NCBI GenBank assembly: GCA_029964075.1
Contig: CM057149.1
Span: 36,662,900-36,726,899, forward strand
Reading direction: 5' to 3'
DNA length: 64,000 nt
Origin: Patiria pectinifera
Taxonomy: Eukaryota; Echinodermata; Asteroidea; Valvatida; Asterinidae
Within the stretch, counting starts at the first letter, position 1. Each line of letters begins with the position of its first letter. Below the pieces are notes generated by a model that was not told the origin of the DNA, made no database searches, and saw nothing but the letters and a program-made list of their open reading frames with translations. The position numbers and the translations under genes are program-made. This document shows, one piece after another, positions 32,451 to 46,580 of the stretch.

Positions 32451-35400
32451 AAAAAAAATAAACAGTTGTGCGCACAACACAGATGAGATGTCAATTTGAA
32501 GAAAAAAAAGAGTTTGAAAATTGAATGAAAAGTCTGAAAGATGCATATCTTTCTACACTGATAATGGGTAGTGCTGTCAGTGCCTTTCTCTCACATTCCA
32601 AAAATCTGATTTAATTCAGACAAAAAATGATAAAAAGTCCAAAAAATCTCGAGCCTGGTACTTATATACTTTGCACTTTATGTGCACGAACCAAAATGCC
32701 CACTAGGTGTGTCCTGTCCACTGGGTTCTCAAAGTGGTACAAAATCAGTCTCTCTTGTTCTCAAGTGCACAGAGTCTATACACGTTCATACATGTACCGG
32801 TACACAACCATGCTGTATTGAAGTTGCTGCTATAATTGTAACATTATCTTTGATGCAGTCCTTAGGTTGCCTATAGATGCTTTCAAATGAAATTGGAAAA
32901 ATACTAGATTACATTTTACATGCCCTCCTAGTTTGTACTTAACCGATTCTTCATGATTGTGTAGATGTACCGGTACCAGTTAACTACATAGATCGTACTG
33001 GAATTTGAACAAGCAAATTTTACAGTTTTTGATTCGAAGTGAGATCAGCCTATAAATACATACATGTAGTACAAGAGGGAAAAAAGCTGAGCTGGGATGC
33101 ATACGCCACTGAACAAATCCTCAACTTACATTGTATTGTGTCCAACAGAAATATTAAAAATGACTGAAAAAATAAACTACATATTATCAACAACGAATAT
33201 TAAACCAGAATTTATAAGCTATGAAACATTCTGTTAACACTGATCAACCGAGACAGAACGGGGCTTTTGCTCACACAGGAACATTTTGCTCCTGCAACAG
33301 CATGTGAGGATTGTTTCAAGACTACCGAGCAGGGGTAAAAAAAAACAAGGAGTACAGTCCCTTGAGAAAAATGAGAACAGACAAGAAGGAACGTTAGAGA
33401 AGGTTGGATAAGTCCTGGCGCAAGTAATGAAGAAAAGAGTGTGGGAGAGTGATGGCCAGCGGGACGGGGAAACACGTTCCTGCCAACTCCTAACAATCAG
33501 TGATGAATCAATCGCAGAGTGCCTCCTAGGCCGCGCAACCACCATCAACTCCCCAATTCAATCTTTGCCTCGATTTGCCAGTTAAGATTCATTCCCCTCC
33601 TATGCACCTGCAACCCAGTATATTCCCTCCTCAAAATGAGAGACAGAGAGCAAAAGATTAACTTAACGAAAAACGTGCCTCGCGTCTTTCTCTTGGCCTC
33701 ATTTCAATTCTAGTCAGGCAGAAATGATTTCTTGTTCTATTTTGGACGGGTAGAATTGCTCCTTTTTTATATCTTTTTCTCGGCTATTCAAGTTGGCTCT
33801 TGTGCTCTTGCTTTCGGCCCCGAGGTATGAAACATCGAGACGAAACGTGACTAACAAAATACGGGTAGCGAGTGAGATGTACTACGTACATACATGTAGC
33901 AGTGAGAATTTATGACTGCTCTCCCGGATTTTTCATGAAAAGAAAAAAATGCCACAGGATCGTGCACAACAAGGGTACAAAGAAGTGCTTTTATGACAAA
34001 TGCCTCAACCTTGCTCGAGATACCTCTGTATGAATTCCCTTTTATGAATTCAATTGAAAATCGTGACTGGGAAAGGATTTGTAAAGTGACAAATCCATGA
34101 CCTTGTACTGACCCTTACTCATCGCTCCCTTACATCTGTACATCAAAAGAGTGCATAAAAACGTATACATGCAAGAGTTTGTTTTGTTCAGGGGGCACAC
34201 AAAAAGGCACACAGCCTCAAATTTTGGAAAGTTTGAAAAATTATATACAGAAGGACTTGCTAGATTCTCATTAAATGCTCATCAGCAAGATGACTAAGAC
34301 TGAATGTAAAACACGCGTCATCGATTAACTGCTCATTACATATGAAGAGAATGTACTAAACTGGCATTCATGCAGTTGACGTTTTTACACAGTGATGGTG
34401 CTTTTTATAGTACTTCGTCACCTAAAAATGGGGGGAAAAAAGAAGCGAGGTAGAAGAAAGTAAATGAAGCAAGGGCTTGTAATAACATCGGCCGACTGAA
34501 CACTGCTGGCCCTTTCCACCGAAGTCATCTGCATCAATGGAGTCATCCCTTAACCAATTTGTCGCACGCTACTCGGCCCTTCATGTGCAGTTACAGGGGA
34601 AAATCATTGTCATCCGACTGTAGAGAGAAACTGGAGGATATGCTCAGGGTAAAGAAAATGTGCTCCCGATACTTGGCCGGGGCTTATCGTCTCCCTATTC
34701 CGGGAGTGATGAACGCACATGGACCATTATTTGCTTGCTTGTGGAAAACGTGCCGGAAAGCCTTCAGGAAATAATAGGATTACTGGTAACCCAACCCTAG
34801 CGAGCTAATCAGTAACAGCAATACGCACTAGCTAAACATGTGCAGGGCAAGCCCGATTATTATTTTCTCCAAGGAAGGAGAAGCAATTGATGCGCCTACA
34901 TGTACATTGTACGCTACTAAATGCCAAATTTAGATGTGCCAAATGTTTATCTTTAAAACAAATTCTCAATTCAGCCATGATAACGTCCATAATTATTGAA
35001 AAAGAAAACACTGCCACTCCACACAGCATTCCCACAACTGGTTATCAATGTGCAAACCTTGGGTTATTTTCTTATTTGTCATTGACAGGCAAGCTTATAA
35101 GTAAAAGTTAACAAATTTAGGGAAAAATTCTTCTACAGTTACACAAAACGTGATTTACGGCAAATTTTGGGGCATTCTGCACCCTGGTGTGTGGGGCTCA
35201 AGACCAACTTTCATTGTTACCTAGGCCAGACTGCCAATAAATAATTGCCCTGTCCAATGCCAACAAACATGTCTTAACAATATTTACACTCCTAGCCAAT
35301 GCACTTCATTGGTTCTTATTCATATCAGTGAACTAGGTTAGTTCGGCTACGGGTCAAGTGGTATTGTCAACGGAACCGATTGTTTGGAAGCAATTGTTCG

Positions 35401-36806
35401 GTAGCGTTGCCTGTCCTCAAGTTTGATGTACCGGTACATGTACAGTCACGCTTCAGTCTTCCTGCCGAAGCTAAGCAGGGTCCAATTTTCTGGAGCTACT
35501 GATACTCACTACAGAAATTTGAGCACAGAATACATTTACTTAGCTAGGCTACCAGCCAAAATGCAATGGCCAATTAATCCACGGTAACTCACGTTACATT
35601 CAGAAGGGGTCCTCCATCAACTTTGTACTATTATTCTATAAATTCCAAATATTTCAGGTACATTTATTTTTCTCACAAAAGATCCCTTGAAGTTAAATGA
35701 CTGAACTACAAAAAACACTCATGTTACAGTTTGTCCACCCATCTTTGGTACAATATAAAACATATACTGTACACGAAAATTATTATCTCACAAAAAACTC
35801 TTTTGGCATAAATTATAAACCTTTCTTTCTGCCTGAAAACAGAAAACTCACTATAACACTTTCATTTTGCATGAAAAAGTAAGGTGCCAAAATGACTACC
35901 TAAAATCCATACTTTTGGGCCCAATTTTTTTACCCCAAAAAGAGCATAATTTACCATACCCCATCTCACTGGTACACAACTTAACTTGTTATTCGCTTTC
36001 ATTTGATACCACAGTTAAGGTTATGATGCTTGTAGTTCTGAAGATTGCATTACATTTTCCACTTTTTAGCGAAGTCCACAATGTCATGATTCCGGATTTC
36101 TGCTAACATGCATCTGCTAAGCAATACTTTCAGCTTAGCAGCACAGCTAAAAGCCTGTTACGAGTTAAGCAACGACACAGACAAGCCATTGCCAAGGTTG
36201 AGATGCACTCGAATCTCGCGGGACCGAGTCTATCGACTACGTCCGGTCCCGGCATGTTTAGATTATTTACATGTATCCCAGCATCCGTGGAATAACATAA
36301 GTCCCGGCAATTCAGGACGAGCACGCAGAACATGAATGCTTACGTACTTGTGCATGCTGGAAAATCCATTTGGAAATAACAGGATTACGCGCAAGCCCCG
36401 CTATATTTTGATAAGTGCTTGTGCAACGATAAAAATGATAAGCTGTAAGATGCTGACAACTTGGTCGGAAAGGAAAAATATGATGGGGAACCAAAAAAAA
36501 AACCAGGGTAGATGTATGTCTTTGCTTCTGCATCCCCAAAGACCTGAATTCAATTCAACATTTATTCACAGTTGACCGATAAATGCTACATGACATAGAT
36601 TTTAATCAAATAAGAGCTGAATAATGTCGTAGCATCGCAGGGTAATAAAAACAACCTAATCTCGTTTCGCGGTATCTCAAATGAATGTTGGAGGAGCAGA
36701 TAGAGAATTTTAAATTTACTAGTGCACAGATTTACATGTAGTCGTGAAACTTTGTACATCAAAAAGCTAATTTTACAAACCAAGAAGCAGTTAAAAAATA
36801 AAATAG
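32451..36806 (-). other. Intron, nothing convincing
   Basis: Several long pyrimidine tracts ending in AG occur (for example at 34420), but none leads to an exon with a good donor. Decayed foldback fragments may lie near 35470 and 36105. Confidence 0.35.
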
Positions 36807-37255
36807 CTTAAATGTAATGTACAACATTTGCAAACATTAAAAAATGAAACGGCCAAAATTATGAAATACTACTTGACTTATAAGCAACCTGTGAAATCCT
36901 TGCGCCTGGTATGCTGTCATTTTCAAGAAATGTGGAATTTGGGTTCAATTTTCGGTGATGGTAGCCGACCAATGTTGGGGGGAAAAAAATGGCTTTTTAT
37001 TCAAATACTGCCCACAATTGATCAGATTTAGTTTATCCACACTTTGTTTTGCAATCGGTTACATGAACGGGTGCCAGCCGGCCAGTCTGGTTACCTGGCC
37101 TGACAATTCCCTCACTGACTTAGTGTATTAATTGTTCTAGTGTATAAATTGTTCCAACAGGTCAGTGGAACGATGTTTACTATAAAACTGCTCACCACCA
37201 AATCCACCCGTTTGCTGAAAATTACACCAAAAGCAAATGATGAATCTTACCTTTA
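36807..37255 (+). repeat. Dispersed repeat, family F, copy 2
   Basis: This is the direct-orientation partner of 29715-30240, sharing the same order of anchors over more than 400 bp. Insertions and deletions separate the copies, so both are old. Confidence 0.75.
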
Positions 37256-40200
37256 ATATACCACAACTTCAAGACTTGTATCATTTATAAATCTTTTTAA
37301 AAGATGCATGTACATGTACCAAAATATAATTTGGATGCACGCCCATGTCCCTACTCATTATGTGATGTTTTCCTACATGATAACCGTGTACGTGATGTAT
37401 TATGTGTACATGTATTCCTGTTTCTGACTATAGGAAATCAATGGATAAAACAAGTTTCTCCACATGCTCGTCCCACTTAAGATTCTATTGACTTGCTGGA
37501 CATTACTGTCGCGATATTGAATGGGAAGGTTTTATCTGTGACTCACTGTGAGGATTTAAACATGTCTGTCATGTTCAACAAGACGTACCAAATATTCTTA
37601 ATTTGCTTTAGGTGACACTTCCATGAGGGACATACATGCACGAACTGAAGAATATTAATTCGGACCTCCTACATATTTCAAGACAACTGTGTAGAATCCA
37701 ACCATTTAAAATTCAAAACTAGGTCTTGCTAATCACATGATGACAAGCTTCAAGTTTAAAAATTAAAATAGTGCTATTGCGAGATTGGTGGGGCAATTCG
37801 TTCCGAAGATACAATGTTTTTCCATAAAATCTCAATTCATAACACTTGCTTGCCTTCAGTCCCAATTAGCAAATGATTGTGTCAAACGATTCAATGGAAT
37901 TTTCTTTGAAAGCTGTCCAATATACTACATGTATGTACAAACAGTTTTGTGTTTATGTTTGTCTTGTAATACCAGTCGAAAAGGCAATATTTGAGATATA
38001 CACATGCCCATCTGTTTCAGCTGATCCAACGTTTATCGGCAGCTAAACCATTAAGGAACCTTGCATCCTGCCGATATATCAAACCAGTTTTATGAAAGAT
38101 ATTTGCCACAGTAATTTATGACATTTTGAGATAATACTTCCAGTGTTCTCTTTTTTCCACTCAGGGTTCTCGTGCTCCGGTGACTTGGTAATCCACTCAA
38201 GATCAATCTTCTCCCCCCCCCCCCCCGATAAATTTGGCTATTTTAGAATTTTTATCCAACCTGATATGGCCCCAAAACTCTTTCAGACCTACATGTACGT
38301 ACTTTGCAATGATTGATAGATCTATATGAATAAGGTCTAATTACATGTACGTAGTTGGTTCACTCAGCTACATTGTTGATATGTACTGGAATGACAGCCC
38401 AAAAAAACAACATTAAATCCCAATTCACTGGTCTAAAAAGAGCACTCTTTTTGTCCATCTTCTTATGAAGTCGGTGCAATTATTCTCGCTATTTTAGAGA
38501 ATAACTGACTCTCGGCTGAATGAGCTCATTGTTAATGACTGCACGGCACATTTTTCATGAGACGAGAACAGTCACACATGAGCCACCTCCAAGAGCGGGG
38601 ACTGTTAGAAAATAAATAACATCAAAACGTCCCGTACCGTGCATTATCGCAAGAAATGACAAGCCTGTTTTTAGCATTCAGGCCACCAGAGTCGATGGTG
38701 TATAGGCCTAATCATCGGGCTGCGTAACCTGGCCATTCGGTATCATTACAGAGAGATGAATTGTAGATATATATCTAGATGAACCTTAAACGGGATCTCA
38801 CATTTGACATTTTGGAACCGGCTGGGTCATGATCTGTCTGTTCATCAGTTTTTCTCATCACATTCCCCCGACCGGACAAGGGAACACTTAAAATGACGCC
38901 GGCCTCTGTATAATTTCTACTATTCATAGAACCATCAAAACCTTTACATAAAATATACAGTACAGAGTGCCGAACAAGACTTTTGCAACAAGTACTGCCC
39001 AAGTCGCTATGAAGATGCCCAGGTTGTAATTAAGTTACACGTATATTACCCTCAACCTGAAACACATTGCCACCATATGGTTCTATTTTAAAACGCCTAT
39101 TAAGCAGACAAAGTCCCACTGTGCAAATATCAGATCCATACAACGAAGGCATCCGAGAATACATGCTGCCGTCCGAGAAAAAAAATATGCTTGAAATTAG
39201 AATACATTTTGATGACTTTAGCAAAAGATCAATGGAAAGAACAGGGGCAGGCAGGGGGAGATGAAACGAAGAAGGAAAAAAAGTGGGCGGCCGATGCAGT
39301 GTGACAGCGGACAGACGAGAGGAAACTTAATATTCTAAGGTGGTAACCATGGTGATAATGACGTCAAACTGGGTGGCCGGCTCCCATGAGTCATAGGCTC
39401 ATCAAACGCAGCAACGTGTTTCTGTCTCATTAGGCTCCAGGAGATATGTATTATTCATTTTTCAATTAGGCTTGATTAGAAGCACCATATACACCATTGT
39501 TTTCCTTATCCCCTTTTTTTTCCCGGTGGCATACACCAATTTACAATCTCTATTATTCAAGGAAAATACACCCCAAAAACTAACCGTTAGAAAAAGTTCT
39601 AGATAAATTAGGTGATCAACTGCCTTTTTTCCCCCTGTAACCTAAATATGTCAAATTGTTCCGACAGTTGTACTTTCATGGCTGCATCATGTGTTACAGA
39701 ACATGTACAAACTGTCCTAAGAAATTATATCTTTACATGAACTTGCAGCTATAGTATTGGTCAGTTCTGGTAATTTTGTAAACTTGATTTGCTTCTTCCA
39801 ACAGATGAGCAAATTCTTTTAAAGTTTGTAAAACTTGAAAACAAAATTGCTGATTTCCTTGTAAACCAATATACTCCACAATAAATGGGTCAATGATTTT
39901 TTCAAGAAATTTGTAGATGTTAAGGATAAAAAAATAGAAAAGGTACAAATTTTAGACTGTGTGACACTTTGAGCTTGGAACAATCTGTGGATGTCACGCT
40001 GACCAACTACATTTATGCAGGAATGGCACTAACCTTCTCGGCAGGCTGCATGCCGACCTTCAAGAGCTTGCATATTTTAAGAAGCACAAGTGCATGGAGG
40101 TCTAAAAAAATCTAATTAAACTCGGCACTGGGTCATTAACATGTACCGAGTGAAACTTTCCTATCCACTCCGAGGCATATCGGTTGCATCAAAAGTTTGG

Positions 40201-41146
40201 GAGTTGTACGGCTAACTTGGACTTGATCGAATATTCAATTAGAAATCACGTGATCAAGTTAAACATGCCCCGGCCTAAACTGACTGCCGATTGGGGCTTG
40301 TTTGTGCCTGCTCTTGACAAAGAGCTGTTTAAAATAATATAAAGAGGTAGTGGAATAGCTGATATTTGACCAACTTTTACAGAAGAATTTTGAGGTAATT
40401 TTCTCATGGAGGCTCTGAAGTCATGCGTGAAAGTAACTTTTGACAAACAACCACACAACTTTAACAACTAAAAGAGCAATCAGACCGTTCACATATTTAA
40501 AAATATTTGAGTTAAAAAATGCTACTCTGATATTTAGCTGATGATCGAATATAGGAATATTCTGTATATATATTCGGCATATAGCTCTATGATATATAAC
40601 TCTCTCTCAGACTAACACTGAAACAAAATCATTATTGATCAAATTCACTTTGACATCTGCATAAAACAAACATCGTGATGAAATGTTCAGAACACAGCGT
40701 TTTGCAGTCACCATAATATCAAAGTTCTCATCGCGAGCCTAAAATGCCGTTAAAACTGAGATGAAGAGAACAAGTCATGTTTTATTCAGCCACTGATGTT
40801 TGCTACAAGTGTTTGCCAAAGGGTTCCCATAGAAACCATCCAAGTCCTAAAAATACATTCATGTACACGTGTGTATAAGGTATGCAGTGTATGTTATAAA
40901 ACATTTATAGCCATGTCCATGCATATTCACAAACAATACGGCTTGCTGTGCACTGCCTAAAGCTCAGTGCATACTTTATACAAGTTTCATGACAAACGAA
41001 AGTCATTACGGTAAATGGTAAATCATGTAGAGTAAAACCATTCAGTTGTCCCATGTAATGGTTTCCAACAACAACCTCACTGAGGGAGGGGGGTGGGGAT
41101 TTTGATTTACTTTTATTCGGAACACGTTTCATTTACATGTAATGCA
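37256..41146 (-). other. Intron, possible regulatory sequence only
   Basis: No exon is supported. The block 39340-39480 is repeat-free and contains ATGACGTCA, ATGAGTCAT and TATTATTCATTTTTCAATTA, which could be transcription factor sites. A C run lies at about 38212-38226. Confidence 0.35.
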
Positions 41147-41440
41147 CAATGGGCGATCCAGGGGGGGTCAACAGGGGCCACGCCCCACACCCCCCAAAAA
41201 AAGAACCCAATTTTTTGTTTTAAATACATGTAAGTGACGTCGCAATAAAGGCAGGCACTGCGTACACAACCATCTCTTCCTCATAAAGATTTGGTTAAAG
41301 TGGTCAGAAATTGCCTCAGATCACACCACAGAGCATCTAGAAGCAGGCCCCCAACCCCACGCCATAATTTTTTTGACCCACTTTTTGGGGGGACCAAATT
41401 TGTTTGGCCCCCAAAAAATTGTGTTCTGGATCCGCCCTTG
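41147..41440. mobile_element. hAT-like MITE, family B, copy 2
   Basis: It starts CAATGGGCGATCCAG and ends CTGGATCCGCCCTTG, and is flanked by GTAATGCA (41139-41146) and GTAATACA (41441-41448), an 8-bp duplication with one change. The interior matches copy 1 from GTGACGTCGCAAT through CACCACAGAGCATCTAGAA to the right end. Confidence 0.85.
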
Positions 41441-44400
41441 GTAATACAGGACATACAAAAAAAAAATGCCAGATGTGTAGAAAATTGTAAATGAGAAACT
41501 ATTTTTTTTTCTTTGGGGGATGGTGGGGAGAAGGAAAAAAATGATACCCTGGCGTAGGTGCCTGGCATCGAAGAGGGAATTACAGCTTCGGCAGAGGAGG
41601 AGGGATGAGTGATAATCCAGCAAGGAATTGCCTACAGTCCTTGTTAAATCCCTCTTTCAAACCAAATAAAAGCCCCTTTACTCAAAGGGTGGCTTTTTTG
41701 AGGGAAAAAGCCAGTGCAAAGCATTAATTTTTTTGTTCACCCAAGACTCGATACAGTTTTAGTCGATTGAACTCACTTGAGAATTTGTGTGTCTTCTTGT
41801 TTTGGTTTGCGAGAATATTGACTTTGTGAGTAGATTTAGGGCAGTTAATTGATCCTATTACGAGACAAAATTATTTACAGATTACTCAGTTTATTTATAA
41901 ATACAGAAATGAAATAACCGCCATTATCATAAAAAAAGACTAGATAAACATGGATTTTTTCCACCTTCAGATTTAGGAAAGAAAAACAGAGAGGAAAGAT
42001 CTTGGGAAATCAGAGAGTACCGTAGATGGAGAGATTAAAGTCTGTCCAGGCCATTTGACCACAATTGAATCACCTCACTGACTAGGCAACAGTGCGGCAC
42101 TTAGACCATCAGGCAGACGGGGCAATGCAAAGGTCAGTGATCAGGAAGGGGAACTGTTGGGTGTTTTATTCATTTATTTACTTTTTATGAATATTTTTCA
42201 TTCAGTCTCAAACCCTGGAATAAAATAAAATATGAAATCCCTGTGCAAATTTCTACAAAATTTAAATTCTTTCTTTGTAAAAGCAATCGTTGTTAGCATA
42301 AATGAATAATTCAAATGACTGCAGTAGTTAACAATATTACAAACTCAGATTTATGAATATTACAAACTCAGATTTATGATTCTCAAATTTGGCTTGATTT
42401 TGAATTTTACAGATTTTCTGAGTAAGATGGATTTTTCAATCGCAGAATGGAAAGATTCTCCTGTCCACTGCAACCTCAATTTCAGAGCCTTAGGCCTATT
42501 TGATGAAGAAATTTGACAATTATTACTTGGGTAAAGACAATGCAGAACAAGTGCAATAATATGAAGCATACATGAACATAAAGTGATTCAACAACCCCTC
42601 ATTAATTGGCAGAAAACTTTGGTTGTATTAGAGCTGTTGAACAGGGCTATAAAACGCACACATATATAAAATAGTATCGAATTTAAGGCCACACTTGTAC
42701 GTAAAAAAAAGCTGAAACTGTTGTGTGTGTGTGTTTTTGACAAATTAACAGTTTAACTCCAACCTGACAGAGTGTCCACTTTTCATAAAAAAGCTCATCA
42801 AAATAGTCATTATTCACAGTATAAGTCAGAAAATGAAAAGGAAATGGAGCGAATTACATGTGCGAAATACATGCCACTGCTTTGAATTTTTTATTTAATT
42901 TTGATTTTCACAACAGATTGATTGGCATATTATCCTCATATTATCGTCGTTATCTATGAGTAGCTCATTCCTCCTTGGAATCATGGATGCCACCAAGTCC
43001 GATCAAAAAAGGGTGGCCCAGGAACCGCCAGACCGGACAACCTTTAACACTGGGAGTGGGGGATTCACTTTTAGTCAGTGTAAAATTATTCAGGTTCCAA
43101 GTAGACACTTTTGAGGATTGATCAATGCGGGCATTTCCTGTAAAAGGGTCGACCCTAAATTTGCAAAATAGACACATGCGTACTTTGCACACAGCAACAA
43201 CACTGAAGAAGAGTTTGAAGAAACAGACAGCAGAGACTAGAGAAGCAGCTGGATCCTGTGATCATAAATGACTGTTTCTCCGGCAGCATTTGAAGTGCTG
43301 GTACTCCAATTTTGCTATTAAGTATCCATTTGGAGAAGCTCATTTTGCAATTAGATGGGAATAACTTGGTAATTTATTGCACAGCACTTACTCTAAATCT
43401 GTCAGGGGCTGAACAAATATGCGATAACCCAAATTCCACAGTGAGATACAAGCATCATACGCCAAGTGAAGTCTTTTTGTAATCTCTTGGTTCTAACTTG
43501 TAGATTTGAAAGGCACTACGTATCTGTATTCTCCCTAAGTGTTGCATCATAAAAAAAAGTGCTCTTAACACTTCATAATGGGTATGCAACTATGACTTAT
43601 ATAATCCGAGAAAAAAACAACCGCTCAAAAATATCCCATAAGCCCCAGGAAACTGTTTTCCACAGTAATGGACAGATAATCCACTGCAAATTCAGAAAAT
43701 TACAACCGCTGAAAAGAGGGGAAAAAAGCTACTGCATGTACTAGGTGAAAATTAATAGAATTGCATTTTGCATGTGATTGAGTGCCATGGAATAGCCATT
43801 CGGAACTGCGCTCTCTGATGTTCCAATAGTTGGCCAATTACTCGCCGGGGGTCTCAGGTGCCCTGGGGTAGCGTTTGCAATCAGTGCCTCATTTATGTGT
43901 TGTTTTGGATTATTCAGACACTTTTTGTGCGAGTTTGTTTTCGCAGGATCATCTAACAACATTTCACTTGCAAATCGGCTCAACAACATTATCCACTGAC
44001 CCAGAGTATATATGCCTAGCTGTCCCATGACACATTTTCCAGCTTATGTTTCTTTTTGCCAAGGGAAAATGAACTTTACAAAAGAATACATGAAAAAGCT
44101 CTTCCCGACTACAGTATTCGAATGTATTTCATGAAAATGAGGTTTGCACTTTGCACATCTTCCATTCAACTCGTAGCCAAGATGTTAGATCTATTCCTAG
44201 TCATAAAATATCCATCATAAATACTTGCTTTTTTCAGAGATTATCTTCAGCAATCAAGATATAGTCACGAACGAAAACTTGAAAATGGAATTGATGTCCA
44301 TGTGGTCCTCTTTAAAGTCACCCTGGTAATCTCAATGTATAGGCATTAATATCTAATGTACATGTCAATTGAAATTCAACCACTGTACATGTAAGCTGAT

Positions 44401-45613
44401 TTTTTTTGCTGTGGGTGGCAACTGTCCAGAGAACATTTTATCGTTTTTTTCCCCCCTCTTTTCATGCGAGTCCTAACATCCCGATGGAGAAAGGATGAAA
44501 AAGGATAGACAGCCTAAAGCTGAATCATGCTGCAAGAATCAACTTTGAATCATAAACAGGGTTCTGGGGTTTGTTCCTGTCTGGGCTGTTACAGAAATAA
44601 AATGACTGTTTTCAACTTTCAAGTCGGGACAAGTTTTCAATAAAACATGTTAAACATTATTGGATAAAAAATTACCTATGTATGACGTACTTGTGTGTAC
44701 TCTGTATTTGTTCTTTATGGATCAAAATAGCACAAAGTAGTATGTACTTCATATGAATAAAAAAAAACAGCAATGTGTAATGTCACGTAAACATTTCGAG
44801 AGTGCTCGCATAATAGCCATGGAGATTGCGTCACAGATCCCTAATATATCATACAGTGCCATTACAGTAAACTACAGCCAATGACCTCATACAGTTGGTA
44901 CTTTGTACATGTATGATGGGTAAGTTATAGAGCGTGCAAGTTAACCCCGCAAACAAGCCAGATTTTCAAGAATGTGTGACTATTTGGGGTTTAATTCGCA
45001 GCGTAGTTTGTTTCCTGCCAATAAATTTTGCATTTTATTTAAAACACTATTAAAATATTGCGAATTGATGACCATACTGAACTTACAAATTTAAATTAAC
45101 TCCTAGTCGATGGATCATGCACATTACTTTTCGGTATAACGACAACCGTGGGATTTTTGTCACTACATTAGCAAGTGTTTGGTGCCACGACGTTCAAATA
45201 AAAATGAATGTGAACTGGTGAGACTTGCATGCTGTCTTCTAAAAATCATGTTGGCGTGACAATTAACAATAAATTTAAACCCCCTGAGTTTTCATAAAAC
45301 AAAAAACTGACTTTGATGGAAGAGGGGGCTAATTACATCAGAAACACACAACCATTAAAATCATTGGCTTCTATAGGAAGCAGTATTCATGAACTTTTTC
45401 TAACAAGCTCTCACGAAGTCCTAAGCATGTATGGTTACAGCTGAGCTATGTGGTTGATCATCAGTGAAGGACAAACCCTGATTTCATGCTTAAAACTTAA
45501 CACAATATCAGTTTTTCCATTGATTTCTCACTCTCTCCCTAAAGTACCAATCGTGCGATAAGTTCTGATGTTTTTGTAAAATCATGAATCGGACGCGGCT
45601 ATTTAGGACTTAC
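41441..45613 (-). other. Intron, nothing convincing
   Basis: It holds a 23-bp duplication at 42333-42378. A strong acceptor-like tract at about 43206 opens an 81-codon frame (to 42965), but it is in the wrong phase for the flanking exons and lacks a good donor. Confidence 0.35.
42333..42378. repeat. 23-bp perfect tandem duplication
   Basis: The unit begins AATATTACAAACTCAGATTT and ends ATG; the copies are 42333-42355 and 42356-42378. Confidence 0.95.
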
Positions 45614-45703
45614 CGTTGTTTTCTCTAGACAGCTGAGCAGATGGTGATGCTGAGATTCATAGGCACTGTACTTGCTGGTCAGGTCTTCAAGACTGCAACC
45701 GCT
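45614..45703 (-). CDS. Internal exon, coiled-coil segment, unidentified gene
   Basis: This is a 90-nt exon, 30 codons, phase 0 at both ends. On the minus strand it follows a TTTCCCCAG acceptor and ends at a consensus GTAAGT donor. Only one of the three frames is open; the other two hit TGA early. The product begins SGCSLEDLTSKYSAYESQ and ends LLSCLEKTT. Leu, Leu, Tyr, Tyr, His, Leu and Leu fall at alternating 3- and 4-residue spacing, so the segment could form a short coiled coil. It is the most upstream exon I could find; the next one in the gene is about 16.5 kb away at 29120. The exon is well supported by its splice sites and single open frame, but the protein family is not recognised. Confidence 0.72.
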
Positions 45704-45840
45704 CTGGGGAAATAACGACAAAAAGAAAATTTGATAAAACGATCAGTGGAAACAAGGGGGGATTTAGGATAAAAACACTAAAAAAATGTCTGCACACAGT
45801 AGCCCTGAAGATGCAAAAATTAAAGTAAGTGGGAGCAGGT

Positions 45841-46098
45841 ATCCGCTCCGTTCACAAGTACCCCCTCACCGGCAAAGAAAGTACAGTTGGGGGTGACCAA
45901 CCGACGCCATTTTGCCTGACTGCAACTTTGCCGCGACGTGCGGCCGTACCAGTACCTCTGCGTGTGCATAATACAAATCCCCTGGTGTACGTGCATTACA
46001 CACAAGGAACATTGAGCATCAACCAGCTAAATGTCCTGCCCATTGGACGTCGTTGCTAGGTAAAAGGGTGCCCTCTTTCGTTGGCGCACGGAACCCAT
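45841..46098 (+). mobile_element. Family A MITE, copy 5
   Basis: It starts ATCCGCTCCGTTCACAAGTA and ends GCGCACGGAACCCAT, which is an inverted partner of the family start ATGGGTTCCGTGCGC. At about 258 bp, it is longer than copy 3. It lies 138 bp upstream (in gene direction) of the exon at 45614. Confidence 0.7.
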
Positions 46099-46286
46099 AG
46101 TACCCATGATCATATCTTTCATAGGCAGCACAGGCGTAAGGTCTTGCTGAGGCAGCATTTCTACTGCATCCTCCCCTACTTTTCAGAAATGTTCAAAAAC
46201 ATTGGCAAAAGTATGTGTAATTTTCACCAGGGTATTGTGCACATAATTTCGGCCAACAAATCATGTACTTATACGTGTGAGTAAGT

Positions 46287-46580
46287 AAAAAAAAAAGTAA
46301 AGTCTGTCACGAGCCAATGTGGCCCATCAGGCCGGCATTTATCTCCGGTTTCAGTAGCATGAAACGACTGAGAATATTTCTACTCCCCCTGGATGGGATG
46401 CTAGTCCATCGCAGGTTACTCCCCAGCTAATGATGGTATCCATTTATACTCCTGGGTGGATAGAGGCAAGTGGGGGTGAAGCGGCTTGCCTAAGGACACA
46501 ACATATGACCAGCAGATGGATTTGAACCCCTGACCCTCTGATCATGAGTCACGAGCCCTAACCACTAGGCCACACTCCCC
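46287..46580 (-). mobile_element. tRNA-derived SINE, family 1, copy 2, with target duplication
   Basis: On the minus strand the A box TGGCCTAGTGG and B box GGTTCAAATCC are both intact, with normal tRNA-like spacing and a CTCATGATC segment resembling an anticodon loop with CAT. The element is bracketed by the perfect 13-bp direct repeat ATACGTGTGAGTA (46271-46283 and 46585-46597), the mark of LINE-assisted insertion. Confidence 0.9.

Noticed and set aside
34380..34430. Possible 33-nt phase-0 microexon after a strong acceptor
   Set aside because: The donor (TGT/GTAAAA) is poor and so short a frame has little evidential value.
42965..43205. Minus-strand frame of about 81 codons after a superb acceptor-like tract
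   Set aside because: It needs incoming phase 2, which the phase-0 donor at 45614 cannot supply, and no good donor ends it.
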